From Welwitschia mirabilis (lineage: Eukaryota > Gnetophyta > Gnetopsida > Welwitschiales): a DNA stretch of 64,000 bases. The DNA is taken from the NCBI GenBank assembly GCA_051453625.1, contig JBOZIK010000001.1, positions 58,852,186 through 58,916,185 of the forward strand, given 5' to 3'. Below, in pieces: positions 33,938 through 46,099 of the stretch. The position numbers were made by a program, and so were the translations under genes. Below the pieces are notes generated by a model. That model was not told the DNA's origin. It did not search any database and worked only from the letters and a program-made list of their open reading frames with translations. Every line of letters begins with the position of its first letter. Within the stretch, counting starts at the first letter, position 1.

Positions 33938-36420
33938 TTAGAAGAATGGGTTATCTAAATTTATTGATTTACTTTCTTTCAAAGTTATTTCCCTAACCTT
34001 AATGCTTTTCCCTCTTCCTCTTCCTCTTCCTTTAGAAGGAGCTCTTATTGCCTGTGTTTCTACTTTTCTTTTTAGTGTAGGTGGGTTCTTTGGTCTAGCT
34101 ACAAGTAGTTGTTTAGAAGATGGTGCAGAGATAGGTATGAGGATAGCTTCTCCCGTGATTCCTTCTTTAAGAGTTTTCCAAAAAGAAATGGTGAATATTC
34201 TAGAAGTACTATCTATCTCCACTTTTAAGAAGATATCAATAAAGTCACCCCTTATCATATTAATATTAGTTATGATTTTTCTCAAATGAACCTAAGCTAA
34301 TGTATATCTTTATAAGGAAACTCCAAGTAGAATTATGTCCTCTTTACACTCTTCCATAATTTTGCTAAATCTAATGACTATGGTATCCATTAGATTTATT
34401 TCCCTATTCAAAATATATTAAATATTTTTTGATCAAAATCATTTTTTAATTTCTGTAACTAATCACAAGATGTTTCAAAAGTTTATCATATTTTAGATCA
34501 ACCCTCTAAATTTTTTTGTATTACATTTTGGAGTTGTTCTAAAAACTTTTAATAAAATCATACAATTTTTTCATATAATAATATAGATTCTGGGGAACTA
34601 CCAATTCTTCAAAATTAAAACTTATTCTGTTGTCAAGTTGCCTTCATTATATGATTGTGATGTAATAGTTATAGATTCTTTATCTCTAAATTTTGAATGA
34701 TGGTTTGAGTAGATCAACTAAGAATTACTCCATATGGTCCTTTAATTTTAGATCTACCTTGCTAAAGGACTTTTTAAATCTTTCTTCTAATTTAGTAAAG
34801 AGAGAATTAAAAATTAAGTTAATTTGATTTTTTTCAAAATAACTACTCTTGACTGTTTCTTTATTGCTTTAGCAAATTTTTGAACCTCTTCCTTTATTCC
34901 TGATAATATAGGCTAAAAATGATATGATCACTTTGTTGAATAAGTGCCTACATTTCTTAATTTGATCATCCTTGATTTTGTCTTTGAGTTCATTGTTTTC
35001 CTCATTTAACTATTGAGTGAGTTTTATGTTGGCTTTTAAGTAAATTTGAAGGTGTTTGTAACATTTAGTGCCTCAACCCACTTATGTTAATAGCTCTCTA
35101 CATCAGCCTGTATTTTCATGTATCTTTCATTGATCCCTCATAAGTCAATATAAATCTTCTTAGAATATTCTTTCTTTATAAGTAAGGGACTTCATTATGA
35201 ATGAATGCAATGAACTTTTATTATCATCTAATGTATTCTACATCATATTTATTTAAGTTGGTCATGCTTTGTAACAAGAAGGCTAATATTTCAGGTTTCT
35301 CTCTTAACCCACTATCTAAAGCATTCTTCTCCTCTAAAATTATTTCCAACTCAATTATCTTTGCATATGTCCCTTGCAATTTTTCCATTTTATATTTATA
35401 AAGATTCAAGAGTAAATTTCAAATAACCTATTCTGAGCATACTTTTCTAAATTAATATTCATTTCCTTTTCTTCCTTTAATTGCTTTCTCAAAAATTCAT
35501 TTTCCATATGGAGGCAAGAATTTTGATTATTTATCAGTGAAAGCTCTTTCTTTAGACCAAGTAAAAGATATGTTTCTATTCTAAATGATTTGAAGCATTT
35601 CAAAATCTATCAAATTTATCTTCTTCTAAAGCCTTTTATGAATGATTCAGGGGCAGAAATGGTTTTTAGTAACTATTATATACTAAATTTCATTGTATTT
35701 AGTCATTTTGTTTCTGTAAAGGATGGTTTAATACAGAGCATGGAAGTTAAAGTACTAGGTTCCCCTTATTCATGTTGACCCTAAGGAATTTGAATTATTG
35801 TACTCCAAATAATGACTAACATGTTATTTTAATATGCTATTTATTTGTCCTTAGGTTGATCCTTATGTTGCTGAGAAGCCTAATGATTACTAAGGAAAAC
35901 CCTAGACCAATAACTCTAGAAGCTTCAACTTTCCTCATTTTTGTAATATGTTTCATAATTCCTAGAAAAGTTCCTTTTGTGATATTCACATTCATTTTTT
36001 TCCTCTTAGTATCTTTTATTTCTTTAAACATATATAAACCTAGTAATTGTAGGCCTTTTTATTTGTTTAAAATAGGCATTAGATTGCATGTTATCATTCA
36101 AGAGCGGATAAGAGGTTTAGGTTATAAATTTTTATTTATTTGAATCCTTTCATTAATTGTAGTTCTATCCAACATATCCATACTTAACTTAGTGGCTTTT
36201 TCTTATTAGATTTTTTTAATTAATCTTCCTCCATTTGGTGAATTTAATATTTTTTAAATGTCCTCTTTGCAAAATGAAATTTTTGTGTTATAAACAATAG
36301 TCTTAAGTAAATCTTCTACCTCTTTAAACTCTAAATGTTTGTAGAACTTAAAAACTATCTCAAAGTTATGCCTTCTTACATTGTTAACAAATCATACCAT
36401 CCTAATTTAATCATTTGGTG
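33938..36420 (-). pseudogene. Env-like 'putative plant transposon protein' with coiled coil (X copy 2)
   Basis: Reading down the minus strand: EIVFKFYKHLEFKEVEDLL and IVYNTKISFCKEDI (36380-36250) fit the LVreFYanl and VrG-i-fs pattern of the plant transposon/env-like domain. A second block at 35837-36140 (MITCNLMPILNK, then NITKGTFLGIMKHI and GLGFSLVIIRLL) corresponds to the block at 39339-39671 in copia-1. A Leu/Glu/Lys coiled coil follows (35224-35603, for example NEFLRKQLKEEKEM). The C-terminus (33938-34285) is basic, with APSKGRGRGRGK and a stop after SINLDNPFF. This layout is known from ORFs downstream of pol in SIRE-like elements, where the function is unproven. Stops separate the blocks. 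Confidence 0.55.
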
Positions 36421-37443
36421 TTTAAAATCTATGAGATATGGGTATACAAAGATTTCTCTAAAATTTATGGAAGATATAATTCCACATTTTATAAATAAAA
36501 ATGTTCTTTAAGATAATGAGAAGTATATGAAAACACAGGGTTTGGATTAGACTAAGTAGCTTCTTGACCAGTAGCTAAGGCAATTATTTAGTTTTAAGTT
36601 AATCTTTTCTTTAGCCTACTACTTTAGACTATCATGCACGATAATAATTCTCAAAAATTTATCATATCTATTAAGCTAAAATTGTAAGAACAATAGTGTG
36701 TTTTAGGGTTCCTTCAAATTTCTATATTTCAACAATGCTTAGCCCTATAACCTAGAAAGAAAATTTAGAGTTTTTGGATGAGTTTTCATTTTCTAATATT
36801 AGTGAGCTTAAAAATAATAATGTGTTTTTACTAAGTATCCAAAGGATTTTTTTTTTTCATTTTCATTTCTATTTTATAAATTTTAAACAATTCTGCCTTA
36901 TGCCTTAGAAAGAAATTTACATATTATTAAATGCAAAGAGAATTTACTTATCATAAAGAGTTGTGACTTCTTGAGCAACCATGGAAACTTTGAGAGTAAA
37001 CAAGAGTGTTACAAAAGTTACATCAAATGAAATGCAGAATTGTAAAATGATTTGGCATTTTCTTTATAACCTTGAAAGTGTATGTGCTATAATTAATCCA
37101 TTGCATGTCAATTATTCTTAAATTTTAATTTCCCATATCTAATAAATGTTAAAATTATTTATTACCAAGTTGAGATGATAGTAAGAGGAATTCACATGTT
37201 ATTCACATTGAAGAGGATCAAAGAACTCGAAGGCGTTATCCACTTTAGTGTTAAGTAAAAAAGGATTAGAAAGGAGGTCTAAAAGCATGAAGGGGTCATC
37301 AAATTTCTTTCTAAGCAAGAAAGGATTAGAAAGGAAGTTGAGAAACTTAAAGAGGTTATTAAGTTTGATGTTAGGTAAGGTAGGAGACAAGAGAATGATC
37401 ATATTTAAGTGGTCATGAATTCCTAGCATTGAGGTGTTCAGAG

Positions 37444-38736
37444 TGAAAATCCTAGGAGAGGGTGAATAGGTTTGATAAAAATATTAGATAAAATTACTTG
37501 AACATTCAAAAAATTAATCTACTTTGTATGAAATAAATAATATCAAATGAAAGCAATGTAAAGAAGAAAAGACCAATACACAAGAATTTTATAGTGGCTT
37601 GATAGTTTGCCTACTTCACTCTTCAAGAAAAGATAAATGATTCTACTTCCTTAGTTCCTTTCAATATCTTCAACTAATGATTTATGGTTAATCATTAATC
37701 CCTTACAATAGAGATGATTTAGGCTTATCATTAACCTTCTATGGGAGTCTTTTCTTAGCTTAGTGTCAACCACACTAAAAGGCAAGAATGAGAATGCCTT
37801 AAGCACAGATATCACAAGATGTTTGGAGTAGAGATATATATATATAAAAATTGATTTCTATAATAGATGATATCCAAAGTAGAGTCACTATCTATCAGGT
37901 CATTAATCATAACTATGAAGCTTTCTTCCTTTTATAGATATCTCTCATCAGATAGTTGAAAATTTCATACCAACATTTCCAAGGTATCTTGATTTTAAAT
38001 CTTCATTTATTTGGCTACCAATCTATCCCTAGCCCCAAGGAAAATATTTAGTCAAATTAGCCTTAAAAGTTTCACCAAATCATACTCTTGAACCCATAGC
38101 AATCTCCACTGAAAAACAACCATTTTACAATGGTATAGGAGTGGGGACATTCACTCTAAAAGAGTGGGAATGTCCACACTTTCATGGCTAAGAATGCCTA
38201 CCACTAATGAATAGGGATCTCCACACTTCTAAGGGTGGTGACATCCACACTTAATGAGTGGGAAAATTTGCACTTATCATATGTACAGTATCCCTTATAA
38301 AATGGCCAAGCAAAAGGGGTATATCTAGGCTAGTTGAGCGGGATGTCTACATCTATCAGTGGTGTAGTCCCTAATACAAAAACACAAAGAGGAAAGAGAA
38401 CATCTAGGATCCTTAAATGGGGATATCTACATCTGTTAACAACCCAAAGAGCCATACAAATTATCTATGAAAAGTGAGGACTTTCAAGCTACTTAAGTGG
38501 AAACATCCATACTTATTAATTAGACAAACTTCCATACAGACAGACTATAATAAGTAAGGATGTCTAGACCTTTTGAGTGTGGACATTTAGGGTCTTGAAT
38601 GAACTTAAGGTTGGCTAACTTTAGATCACCCACTTACTAATATTTAAAAAGGTAATGGGCATGTTTTACATGTATACTTTAAGAATGTGCTATCAAACTT
38701 ATCACATTATCATCATTGAAACTCAATCTTCCTACA
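37444..38736 (-). repeat. Copia-1 left (3') LTR
   Basis: From TGAAAATCC to …CCTACA. Matches the right LTR throughout with moderate divergence. It contains an inverted repeat with arms of about 17 bp at 38141-38179 and further GTGGACAT-type copies down to 38600. Confidence 0.9.
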
Positions 38737-38750
38737 ACCTCCTCATTTTC
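38737..38750 (-). promoter_or_regulatory. Polypurine tract (copia-1)
   Basis: The minus strand reads GAAAATGAGGAGGT directly before the LTR start TGTAGG. Confidence 0.8.
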
Positions 38751-39240
38751 AATGATGATAAGACTTATGCCTTCTTGCAATATTAAAGATCAATCTTCCC
38801 CTAAAACTAAGATTTTCTTCCTTATAATTTGATGTCCCTTAGCAAGCTCGACTTTGTAAGAGAGTTCTCCTGATCTTGGCATCGTTAACTCTAAATATAA
38901 GGAAGAAAAAAAATACAATGCAAATAACTAGATCAATCATATAAGAAGAAATTATATTAAGAATAATAAAAAAAAATATTACATATCACTCATTGTTTAC
39001 CATACATAGAAGCATAGGCATAAAACAGACTCATAGATACTAAGACAATAAAGAATGAGAAAGAACATATAAACTGACACATAGAGAGAGAAGAGAAGAT
39101 AAAGAAAGAACCTAGATGAAATACTAATAAGAGGATTAATTAGAACCATCTACATTTTCATTGCTTCCACTGCTACAGTGGTTAAAGCCACTTCGAAGTC
39201 AAATTTCACAAGAACCTACTTGATTTTGGAAAGCTAAGAA
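38751..39240. other. 3' untranslated part of copia-1
   Basis: Lies between the env-like ORF and the polypurine tract. AT-rich, with no coding signal. Confidence 0.5.
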
Positions 39241-40140
39241 GAGAGCTACTTTAACCATTTTTCTATAAAAGATAACCCACAAGAGGATTTACTAGACCTC
39301 ATGCATTTGAAATGCCTAGTTAAAGAGGGAGATAAAGGTCAAGGGTTTGATCCATCTACAATTTTCATATGAACTAGAGAAGATTCATCAAGTGGTTTAG
39401 ATAGCTTAAGAATTTCATCCTTGACTTTTGGTAAGGTTGTCTTATTATAATGTATCTTTGTAATTAATGCACTATAAGTTAAGGTTGTTGATCCCATTAA
39501 AGTATAGAAAGCCATATTCTCTAGAATTAACTGAGGTAAATTAATATTAATGCTTCTATCATAGTAGTACATAACATAAGCACACAAAGAAGATACTTCA
39601 TCCATATGCCTAAGCTTGGGAATAAGATTGCTTAAAATAATGTTGAAAAGATCTTTGTAAATTGGGTGCAATAGATGAGTTAGAATGGCTATTCTCTAAG
39701 CTTTATATTTTTCACAAATAAAATGCATAAGCTATTGCCTAGGAATAAGGTTATTAAGAATATAAATTTACAATAGATGCACATACTCTTCTCCTTCTAA
39801 TGGAAAACCAATAGCACTAGAAATCATGTCTAGATTAACTTTAATATTAATACCATATAACCTTGAAACGAAAAGAATTTGTTGAGACTCAAAGGATCTA
39901 TTACAATAAAACATATCAATAAGATTCACCATGGCATGGGTATGAGGGTTTAGAATATAAGTTTAGCTACGTTCTTTTGACCTTGGTAAAATATTAAAAT
40001 AATGTCTAAAGGTAGCTTTTTGTTGAAATGTTAAACCACATAGCCTTGGCTTTTAGAGAAATAAAGACTAGTTCAGCTTTCTTATCCTTGGCTCTCTCTC
40101 TTTTCTTGACATTAAAATCTTAGCTCTTAGCCTAATAGAA
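39240..40140 (-). pseudogene. Env-like 'putative plant transposon protein' (copia-1)
   Basis: Readable blocks on the minus strand are LIDMFYCNRSFESQQ and LFVSRLYGINIKVNLDMISS (near 39840-39930), then a continuous frame at 39339-39671 with IILSNLIPKLRHMDEVSSL, YDRSININLPQLILENM and TTLTYSALITKI. This order (a segment ending in an FY motif, a V-G-I-i-v block, then an L-P…RH-DEV block and LtYsaLiT) matches the plant transposon/env-like domain. It lies downstream of RNase H, as in other SIRE-type elements. A G-rich tract at 40235-40274 and a tandem duplication at 40466-40737 separate it from RNase H. There are several stops. Confidence 0.6.
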
Positions 40141-40234
40141 TAGGAAAGAAAAATAGATGCATAGAAAGCTAAAAAAGTAAAGGAAACAGAACGAAAAGAG
40201 AAGAAACTTACTTCTGAGCTTCAAACTAAAAATT

Positions 40235-40274
40235 AGAAGAAGGGGTGGGTGGGGGGCAAGGGGAAGGGGGGGGG
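40235..40274 (+). other. G-rich tract, possible G-quadruplex
   Basis: The plus strand has five or more runs of three or more G within 40 bases, including GGGTGGGTGGGGGG and a nine-G run. It is very unlike its AT-rich surroundings. A four-stranded fold is possible on the plus strand; the minus strand is C-rich. Confidence 0.6.
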
Positions 40275-40465
40275 ATATCTTCTTTTTATAGACTAGGTTC
40301 CTTTTCTTTTTGAAAAAGGGTTTTGAAAAGATATTTGCATTTACCTAGATGCACAAACATCCAAACTATTGGACGATGGATGTCTGTCCCACATCATGTC
40401 TCTAAAATACAAAAACTTACTCACAAGCTAGGGGACATCTAAAGTCCTTGAAGTGAAGATATAAC

Positions 40466-40737
40466 CCCTGATAGCTTAAGGATAAAGAAAATTTGGATAG
40501 AAAAAGCCTTAATCAAAAGAGTTTAAGCTCTAAAGAGAGGGTACACAAAAATAAAATACAAAGAGAAGATATTTTTTCAAATAAAAGAATTAGTGATGTA
40601 ACCCTTGAGAGCTTAAGGATAAATAAAATTTAGATAGAAAAAGCCTTAATCAAAAGAGTTTAAGCTCTAAAGAGAGGGTTCACAAAAATAAAATACTTTT
40701 ACAAAAAGAGAAGATATTATTTTAAATAAAAGAATTA
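40466..40737. repeat. Tandem duplication of about 130 bp
   Basis: Two adjacent units, 40466-40594 and about 40595-40737, share nearly identical text (for example AGAAAAAGCCTTAATCAAAA in both). The second has a short insertion. The close match suggests the duplication is younger than the LTR divergence. Confidence 0.85.
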
Positions 40738-40851
40738 ACTTAAACAAGACAAGAGAAGAAAATAAAAGCCAGTTTGAGAACATGCACTGTGCTCAAAAGT
40801 TTTTAAACTTAATCAAGTATGAACAAATGTTATAATTGAATACAAAAATTA

Positions 40852-42300
40852 AATCATATCTTGATTGGACATGTTCCTTGATCTAACTCAATCCTTATTG
40901 TTTCAAACCTTGCTTTTGATAGTACCTTTGTAAACATGTCTGGAAATTATTTTTTAATAAACACATGATCTAGATTTATAGCACTTTGTTGAACTTGTTC
41001 TCTGATGAAATGGTGCCTTATATCGATATGTTTTATATGTGAGTGTTAAACAAGGTTCCTTCAAATGTTTATGACACTGCTATTATTACACATTAATTAA
41101 AGTTTCTTTATATCCATCCTATAATCACATAGAGTATGTATCCTTCATAACAAGTGTGTGCAACAAGCTCTAGCTAATATATATTCAGGCTTTGTAGTAG
41201 ACAAAAATTTAGAACTTTGCTTCTTGTAACTCCATGCTATTAGGGGATTTCCTAGAAAATAATAACTATGAATTGTACTCTTTTAGTCATTAATGCATTC
41301 AGCTCAATTTGCATCACTATACCCAACTAGATTAAGTGAAGTATTGCGAGGAAACCAAATGTCAAAGTTGCATGTATGTTTAAGATATTGAAATATTCTT
41401 TTAACTATAGAAAGATAGGATTCTCTTAGATTAGACTAATATCTAGCACAAATGCCTATATTCAAAGTGATATTAAATCTACTTAAATATAATAGACTAC
41501 TAATCATGCCTCTATAGAGCCTCTAGTTTATTGATTTACTTGATTCATCCTTACTAATTTCTGTTGTAGTAGACATGGGGGTATTGACCTTTTTGGTGTT
41601 CTTAAGCTTGTAATTAGCTAGTAGGTCTTTAACATATTTTGATTAACTTTCAAGTATTCCATTAGTAAATTACTTAATCTACAAACCTAAGAAAAAATTG
41701 AGTTCTTCAAGCATGCTTATTTTAAACTCCTTTTGCATGGCCTTTGAAAATTCCACTGCTAATTTTTCATTAGTTACTTTGAATAATATATTATCAACAT
41801 AAATTTGAATTATAAGAATATCACTATTAATCTTTTTAATAAATAAATTAAGATTAACATTGCCACACTTGAACCCATGTTCTAGTAGGAATTTTAACAG
41901 CCTCTCTTATCAAGCTCTAAAATCTTATTTGAGCCAATATAAAGCCTTTTTTTATCTTAAATAGATGTTTAGGATAATTAGAATTAATAAAAGTTAGTGG
42001 TTGTCTAATGAATACTTCTTCTTATATGTAGCCGTTTAGAAAGGCACTTTTTACTTATATTTGAAATAACTTAATATTAATAGCATAAGCATAGGCTAAT
42101 AAGAGTTTAATAGATTCAAGAATAGCTACAAAGGCATAAGTCTGACTATATTTTATACCTTCCTCTAGCCTTGGATTACCAACCAAACATTGTTTTTCCC
42201 TATGATACTTATTTTATCCAATTTATTCTTAAATACCCATTTAGTACCAATAATGTGTTTATCTTATGGCCTTGGAACTAATGCCCATACTCCATTCCAT
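40852..42300 (-). pseudogene. Copia-1 reverse transcriptase and RNase H
   Basis: RT pieces: GIKYSQTYAFVAILESIKLLLA and SAFLNGYI*EEVFIRQP (near 42000-42150), then the active-site box at 41790-41801 as IYVDNILF, where YVDD is expected (second Asp lost). It is followed by LEELNFFLGL*IK and YKLKNTKKVNTPM. RNase H: NLVGYSDAN*AECIND*KST (SDADWAGC expected), IAWSYKKQSSKFLSTTKPEY and the C-terminal IDIRHHFIREQ and FPDMFTKVLS near 40880-41010. These enzymes would copy the RNA to DNA and degrade the template. The copy is dead from many stops plus the active-site change. Confidence 0.9.
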
Positions 42301-42829
42301 TTGCATTACTTCAATCCATTTCTCATGTTATTCTACTTCAGCTATATTTCTAGGCTTAATGTAAGAAACAAAGCAGAAACATGCATAAATATTACTAATA
42401 CATTATATACTACTAATTTTATATGCAATATTTCCAATAATTTGGTTTGCTAGGTGATTTATTCTAGTTTTGGGAGGTAGATTTTTTGCATTTTTATGTA
42501 GTGGCAGTTATAGGGTTCTCATTGGTTCTTCTTTAAGATTTTTATTCGAAGCATCTTAGCTGCTACTTTGAACACCCTGAGTATAAGATTGTATGATATT
42601 ATCTTCTTTATCTTGGTTAAATTTGCTTTCATATTACTGTTTAAAACTTTTATATGTATTATTTTTTTAACTTTATTTTATACAAAGTTAAAAACTCTGT
42701 AAGCTTTAATCTTTGAAGAATAGTCAAAAAATATACATGCATACCTTTAGGATCAAATTTTCTTAGATATTTGTCATTTAAAATAATACATTTACTTCTA
42801 AAAACTTTAAAATAATTAACCATAGTTTT

Positions 42830-43345
42830 TTAACCATTTGATAGCTCATAAGGAGTGCTATGAGCACTAGATCTCAAGCAAACTCTATTGGACATATAAT
42901 AAGTAATACTTACTGTTTCCACCCATAACCATCTTGGGAGGTTAGAATCCCCAAGCATTATTCTTTTCATTTCTCTTAACACTCTATTATTTTGTTTTAT
43001 AACTCCATTTTGTTGTGGAGTTCTTGGGGCTAAAAATTGATGAAATATGTCATAGTTATCATAGAAATTGATGAAACGTTCATTATCAAACTCACCTCTA
43101 AGGTTTAATATAATTCTTTTTATGGCACACCCTTTTTTGTTTTGGATTTTTGTATAAAGTATGCAAAACTTATCAAACACATTTTCTTTCAAGTGCAGGA
43201 ATTTAACCCAAGTGTATCTAGTAAAATCATCAATGACTATCATAAGGTATCTCTTACCTTTAAGTCTTCTTACCTTTGTAGGACCCACAAAATCTAAATG
43301 TAACATGTCTAATGGTTCCTTTGTGGAGATATCAATTTTTTAGTG
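42830..43345 (-). pseudogene. Copia-1 integrase core
   Basis: A long open frame (158 codons) covers the integrase core: LHLDFVGPTKVRRLKGKRYL (first catalytic Asp kept), IDDFTRYTWVKF, the second catalytic site as ILNLRGEF (Asp to Asn where SDHGGEF is expected), PRTPQQNGVIKQNN (catalytic Glu to Lys where NGVVERKN is expected), then LPRWLWVETVSI and TPYELSNG. Two of three catalytic residues are lost, so it cannot join DNA ends. Wording is close to SIRE-type integrases. It is the best-preserved coding stretch in the window. Confidence 0.93.
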
Positions 43346-43890
43346 TAAATGTGAATTTGATAGTTTCTCTATCTGATGATGCTCACATGATTCAAAACTT
43401 GTGAAATTTAGTTTGGATAAGCCTCTTACTGGAACCTTTTGGGATATGGTTCTTAGATTTTTAACATTAAAGTGTCTCATCCTTCAATGCAATGGCCTTT
43501 CTTTACTTTCTTAAGTGAAGACAACCATTTCTTCATTATGACATTTTCTTCTAATAGAATATAAATTTCCTAATCTATAGGAAACTAAAAGAACCTTTTT
43601 ATTTGAAATACTCTTAACAACACATTTATCTTTGTCAAAAACAAGGTTATGGTTACCACATATTTATGTAATACTAAGAATATTATGATTTAAGTCATCA
43701 ACATGTAACATATCTTCAATCTTAGGTATATTATATTCACATACCATTTCTTTACCTATGATGGTTGCCTTTTTATTGTCTCTAAATGATACCTCACCAC
43801 CATCATAATCAACAAGAATATAAAAGTGCCCCCTATCACTTGTCATGTGTCTCAAACAACCATTATCTAAGAACCATCTTGGATGTTCTT
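43310..43890 (-). pseudogene. Copia-1 protease and GAG-pre-integrase
   Basis: The protease site reads RWFLDNGCLRHMTSD at about 43845-43890 (DSG expected; Ser to Asn). It is followed by an open frame to 43664 with GGEVSFRDNKKATIIGK and MLHVDDLNHNILSIT, the standard copia protease text. The GAG-pre-integrase zinc-finger region (43340-43500) reads LH*RMRHFNVKNLRT, VPVRGLSKLNFTSFESC and EHHQIEKLS, with parts of the HHCC motif gone. It leads straight into the integrase. Confidence 0.85.
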
Positions 43891-44128
43891 TTTACTTCAA
43901 GGTGGTTTGAGAAAAGAGACCTTTGATGTAACCTTTTTTTATTGATTTTTATTTAAGTGTTAACTGATCTCCCACTATCTTTGATTTTCATAGAAACCTG
44001 TCATTATTATAACTAAAAAGTTTTTCTTTTCTAATAGGACAAGAAAACTGAATATGTCCTATTTTATCACAATAAAAATAATAAACACTTAAAGGTTTTA
44101 AAATAGCATGATTTGATAAACACCTTCT

Positions 44129-44669
44129 TTAATAAAAGTTCACCTTCTTTAAGTGACTGTTGGAGAGTAACCTTGAATTTCTTGTAAGCTCTTGATCTCT
44201 CATCAAATGTGAAATTGCTTTGTTTGTACCTATAAGACTTTTAGCAATTCTATTTAACTTTTGGTTAGTTAGATTAAGTTCAAATTGTAAATAATATATT
44301 TCAAGTTTTAATGCTTTACTTTTACATGCTATAGCTTTACAAAGGAAGTATTGTTTTTCATATGCATCTTCAATACTCTTAGATGATTCAAGATTTAATT
44401 TTTCATCATTTAAAACCATTTGTTCATATTTTGTGGTTTTGATAAAACCATGTTCTTCAATAATAGCAACTGACCATAATTCTCCTCTTCATTTTGAGAG
44501 GTGTCTAACTCAGATTTTTCTTCATCCTTCTACGTAACTTTTAGAGCCTTATTTCCTTTGCTTTTCGCTTTTCTAGTATTAACACATTTAGTAGTAGTGT
44601 GTCCAAATCCTTTGGGCTTAGAGCATTGCAAAGGTTTCTTATTTATTTCTTATTTCTATCAGTGCTTGA
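44129..44669 (-). pseudogene. Copia-1 gag C-terminal part, zinc knuckle and coiled coil
   Basis: The zinc knuckle at 44584-44625 reads LQCSKPKGFGHTTTKC: first Cys, His and last Cys are kept, while the second Cys is Pro. IQCHECEGFGHxxxEC is typical for SIRE-type gag. Downstream on the minus strand a helical segment (44129-44419, EDAYEKQYFLCKAIACKSKA) fits the coiled coil before the protease. The Athila-like insertion at 44670 separates it from the gag N-terminal part at 47571-48290. Confidence 0.8.
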
Positions 44670-45914
44670 TGTGCTATCAAATTATGTGTATTTGATAGGG
44701 TTTTATGAGCTATTTTATAGGACTTTTATATAGGTTTAAATGCAATTTTAAGGATTATAGAGAGTTAATGAATGATCACAGAAACATGCAATTCTTGGCG
44801 TATTTAGAGGCATTTTAGGCACTTTCTGATGTTCACTGCTTTGGAAGAAGATTACTAATGCTAGAGCTAATTTCTCTTGAGTTTAAAAGCTAAGGAAAAC
44901 TATTGTTCCCACTGTTGTCCCCACGACAGATAGGACAACAACCCCACACATGCTAAAATAGGATTCTTAGTGGACAAGATATGGAACCAATGGAAGCCTC
45001 TTTTCTAAAGGTGTCATCCCCTGCATCATTTCGACAACATAAAGAACAACAAATACAATGTATAAATCATCATTTCCTTGGTCATTCTCATGAAAGTCAA
45101 GATGACACCTAAAATGGGCAGCCCACTTTCATCTATTTCTTTTTTAGATTTAAGCACATTTTTCAGTGCATTTTGAGTGAAAATTTTGTCTTCTATGCGG
45201 TATAAATAAATCCTCCCCTCCTTGACTATTTTATTCATCTTCGATGCACTAGACATTCTCATGACAGGATATCGAAGGGCAGGAGATCCATCTTGTGAGT
45301 TGCAGAAAGACATTTCCTTGGTGAAGGATCATGCATCCTTTATTGAGGCTCGGTTGTTTTGTAACCCAAATTTGGCTTGATTTTTAATATAAAGCTCTAT
45401 TTATCCATTATGCATTTATACCATAATTTTCCTTATGGTTTATGTTGTTATTGATTTGATGATAGTTTCTTTAATGATATAGGTCTTAGGGGTAACCTTC
45501 GTTAAGGTTGATGAAAGTAGTTTAAGATCATTTTGCATTAGTTTAAGATCATTTTTCATTGCACTTTATTCGACTCACCTGATGGCTTAAGTTAGTCCTA
45601 GTTAGTGATAGTCTCCTTGGCTGATTTAGGTTATATAAGGCTAATCTTCCTGATAAGTCATTGGGTAATCAGATAGGTGTTCATCTAGATTTAGTTGCAC
45701 TTGCATCACATTACATCTTTATTTCCTGCACTATTCTTAAGTTTAGGTTATCATATTCCCTTTGAAAATCAATTCTTCTTCTTCTATTGCATGCCTTCGA
45801 TGGGTTATAACATTTGAGTCATTCCCATTTATACTAGAGTATGTATTTGCAATATATCTATTTTGATTAATAGGATTCAGTGAGATGTAAAGGATTGCAA
45901 AAATATGCACTACA
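44670..45914 (+). repeat. Element B 5' LTR
   Basis: Begins TGTGCTATCAAATT and ends near CTACA, six bases before the PBS. Matches the opposite strand of 56212-57466 in its first 150 bases or so and more loosely after that. Confidence 0.7.
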
Positions 45915-45920
45915 ATATCT

Positions 45921-45938
45921 TGGCACCATTGTCGAGGA
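45921..45938 (+). promoter_or_regulatory. Primer-binding site, tRNA-Asp type (element B)
   Basis: Reads TGGCACCATTGTCGAGGA; the Athila/tRNA-Asp PBS is TGGCGCCGTTGCCGGGGA. The four differences are all G-to-A or C-to-T. Confidence 0.8.
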
Positions 45939-46099
45939 AGGCTTCTGAGTAGCATGAGGATTGACATCATTTAGGTGAGTAAATCAGATTTCCATTTAGT
46001 TATTTATCTTTAGCGATGTTGTATTTTTAATTAGGAACTGTATTTTTTTCTATTTGCATTTTTTTCATTTTTCATAATTTGTAATAATAGTTATTGTTC

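Noticed and set aside
33938-36420. Endogenous pararetrovirus (caulimovirid) as the source of X
   Set aside because: No movement protein, coat zinc finger, protease or RT motif was readable; the env-like/plant transposon domain fits a copia-derived element better.
42190-42453. 87-codon plus-strand ORF
   Set aside because: Antisense to the RT region of copia-1; no independent support.
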